From: Oceanobacillus saliphilus
GTDB taxonomy: Bacteria; Bacillota; Bacilli; Bacillales; Amphibacillaceae
Reading direction: 5' to 3'
Length of the DNA: 64,000 nucleotides
Assembly (NCBI RefSeq): GCF_023522835.1
Contig: NZ_JALCZU010000002.1
Location: forward strand, 469,111-533,110
Shown one piece after another: positions 63,899 through 64,000 of the stretch. Below the pieces are notes generated by a model. It searched no databases. It saw only the letters and a program-made list of their open reading frames with translations, and was not told the DNA's origin. Each line of letters begins with the position of its first letter. Position 1 is the stretch's first letter. A program made the position numbers and the translations under genes.

Positions 63899-64000
63899 GT
63901 GAGTTGGAATCAAACTGGGCTGACAAGCTCTAATCACACAAACACATCGGCCAATTATAGCTATTTTGATTATGTCCAAAAACCGATAGAGATATATGTA
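63899..64000 (+). CDS. yjbH: YjbH, ClpXP adaptor for Spx, N-terminal part (runs off the window)
   Basis: 34 residues are visible from a GTG behind AAAGGAGAATTCGAT. A polar N-terminus is followed by [10 protein letters not shown], the first strand of the DsbA-like domain of YjbH, which normally continues to a C-x-x-C outside this window. YjbH delivers Spx to ClpXP for degradation. Identity rests on the start plus the preceding yjbI. Confidence 0.8.
   Translation, partial: MSWNQTGLTSSNHTNTSANYSYFDYVQKPIEIYV

Overview
The window is a low-GC chromosomal segment of an endospore-forming member of the Bacillaceae. The best guess is a halotolerant genus of the Oceanobacillus/Virgibacillus type; this rests on gene content and synteny, because no database could be searched. 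The right end carries the block known from Bacillus subtilis as yjbH-yjbI-yjbK-yjbM-nadF-yjbO-prpE. Spore coat genes of the CotZ and CotO families lie next to it, and yjcH-yjcG-yjcF is also recognisable. There is no prophage, integron, CRISPR array or intact insertion sequence. The variable parts instead hold decayed genes and several families of small dispersed repeats.

Layout. 1-9.7 kb is accessory: the start of a DHA2-type efflux pump, an Spx-like protein that has lost half of its CXXC switch, a frameshifted CarD-family gene divergent from a MarR regulator across a shared promoter/operator region, an MDR oxidoreductase, a VOC protein, a serine hydrolase, a membrane-anchored esterase and a PhnA-like zinc-ribbon protein. 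9.8-15.7 kb is a minus-strand operon behind a SAM-I (S-box) riboswitch: tandem carboxymuconolactone decarboxylase, flavin monooxygenase of the NtaA/SnaA/DszA type, sodium:solute symporter, a 32-residue membrane peptide and methylmalonate-semialdehyde dehydrogenase. 15.7-20.5 kb holds an MFS pump and gdhA with a divergent GltC-like regulator, bracketed by two arrays of GC-rich 21-bp repeats in opposite orientation. 20.4-33 kb carries a pirin, OsmC, AbgT transporter, fructokinase, a 26-residue holin-like toxin, SodF, alanine dehydrogenase and its PucR/AdeR-type regulator. 33-37 kb has a YkvI-like transporter and an ECF sigma/PadR/RodA-like operon. 37-42.5 kb has an IclR regulator, aldo-keto reductase, frameshifted old-yellow-enzyme gene, M20 peptidase and Maf. 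42.5-48.7 kb is a second S-box operon: amino-acid-type ABC transporter, two flavin monooxygenases, glutaredoxin and a broken FMN reductase. A tRNA-Val and a heterodimeric ABC exporter follow, then the conserved yjc, cot, mgtE and yjb genes.

How it works together. The most coherent theme is sulfur scavenging. Two independent S-box operons each combine uptake genes with an FMNH2-dependent monooxygenase of a family whose characterised members attack sulfones, dialkyl sulfides, N-acetyl-S-(2-succino)cysteine and similar compounds. An S-box switches its operon on when SAM is scarce, so both look like routes to recover sulfur from organic compounds. The first, with its symporter, tandem AhpD-like protein and CoA-acylating semialdehyde dehydrogenase, has a composition I do not recognise from a described pathway and is the main candidate for an undescribed system. 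The nitrogen genes (gdhA with a GltC-like regulator, ald with an AdeR-like regulator) form a second, conventional theme.
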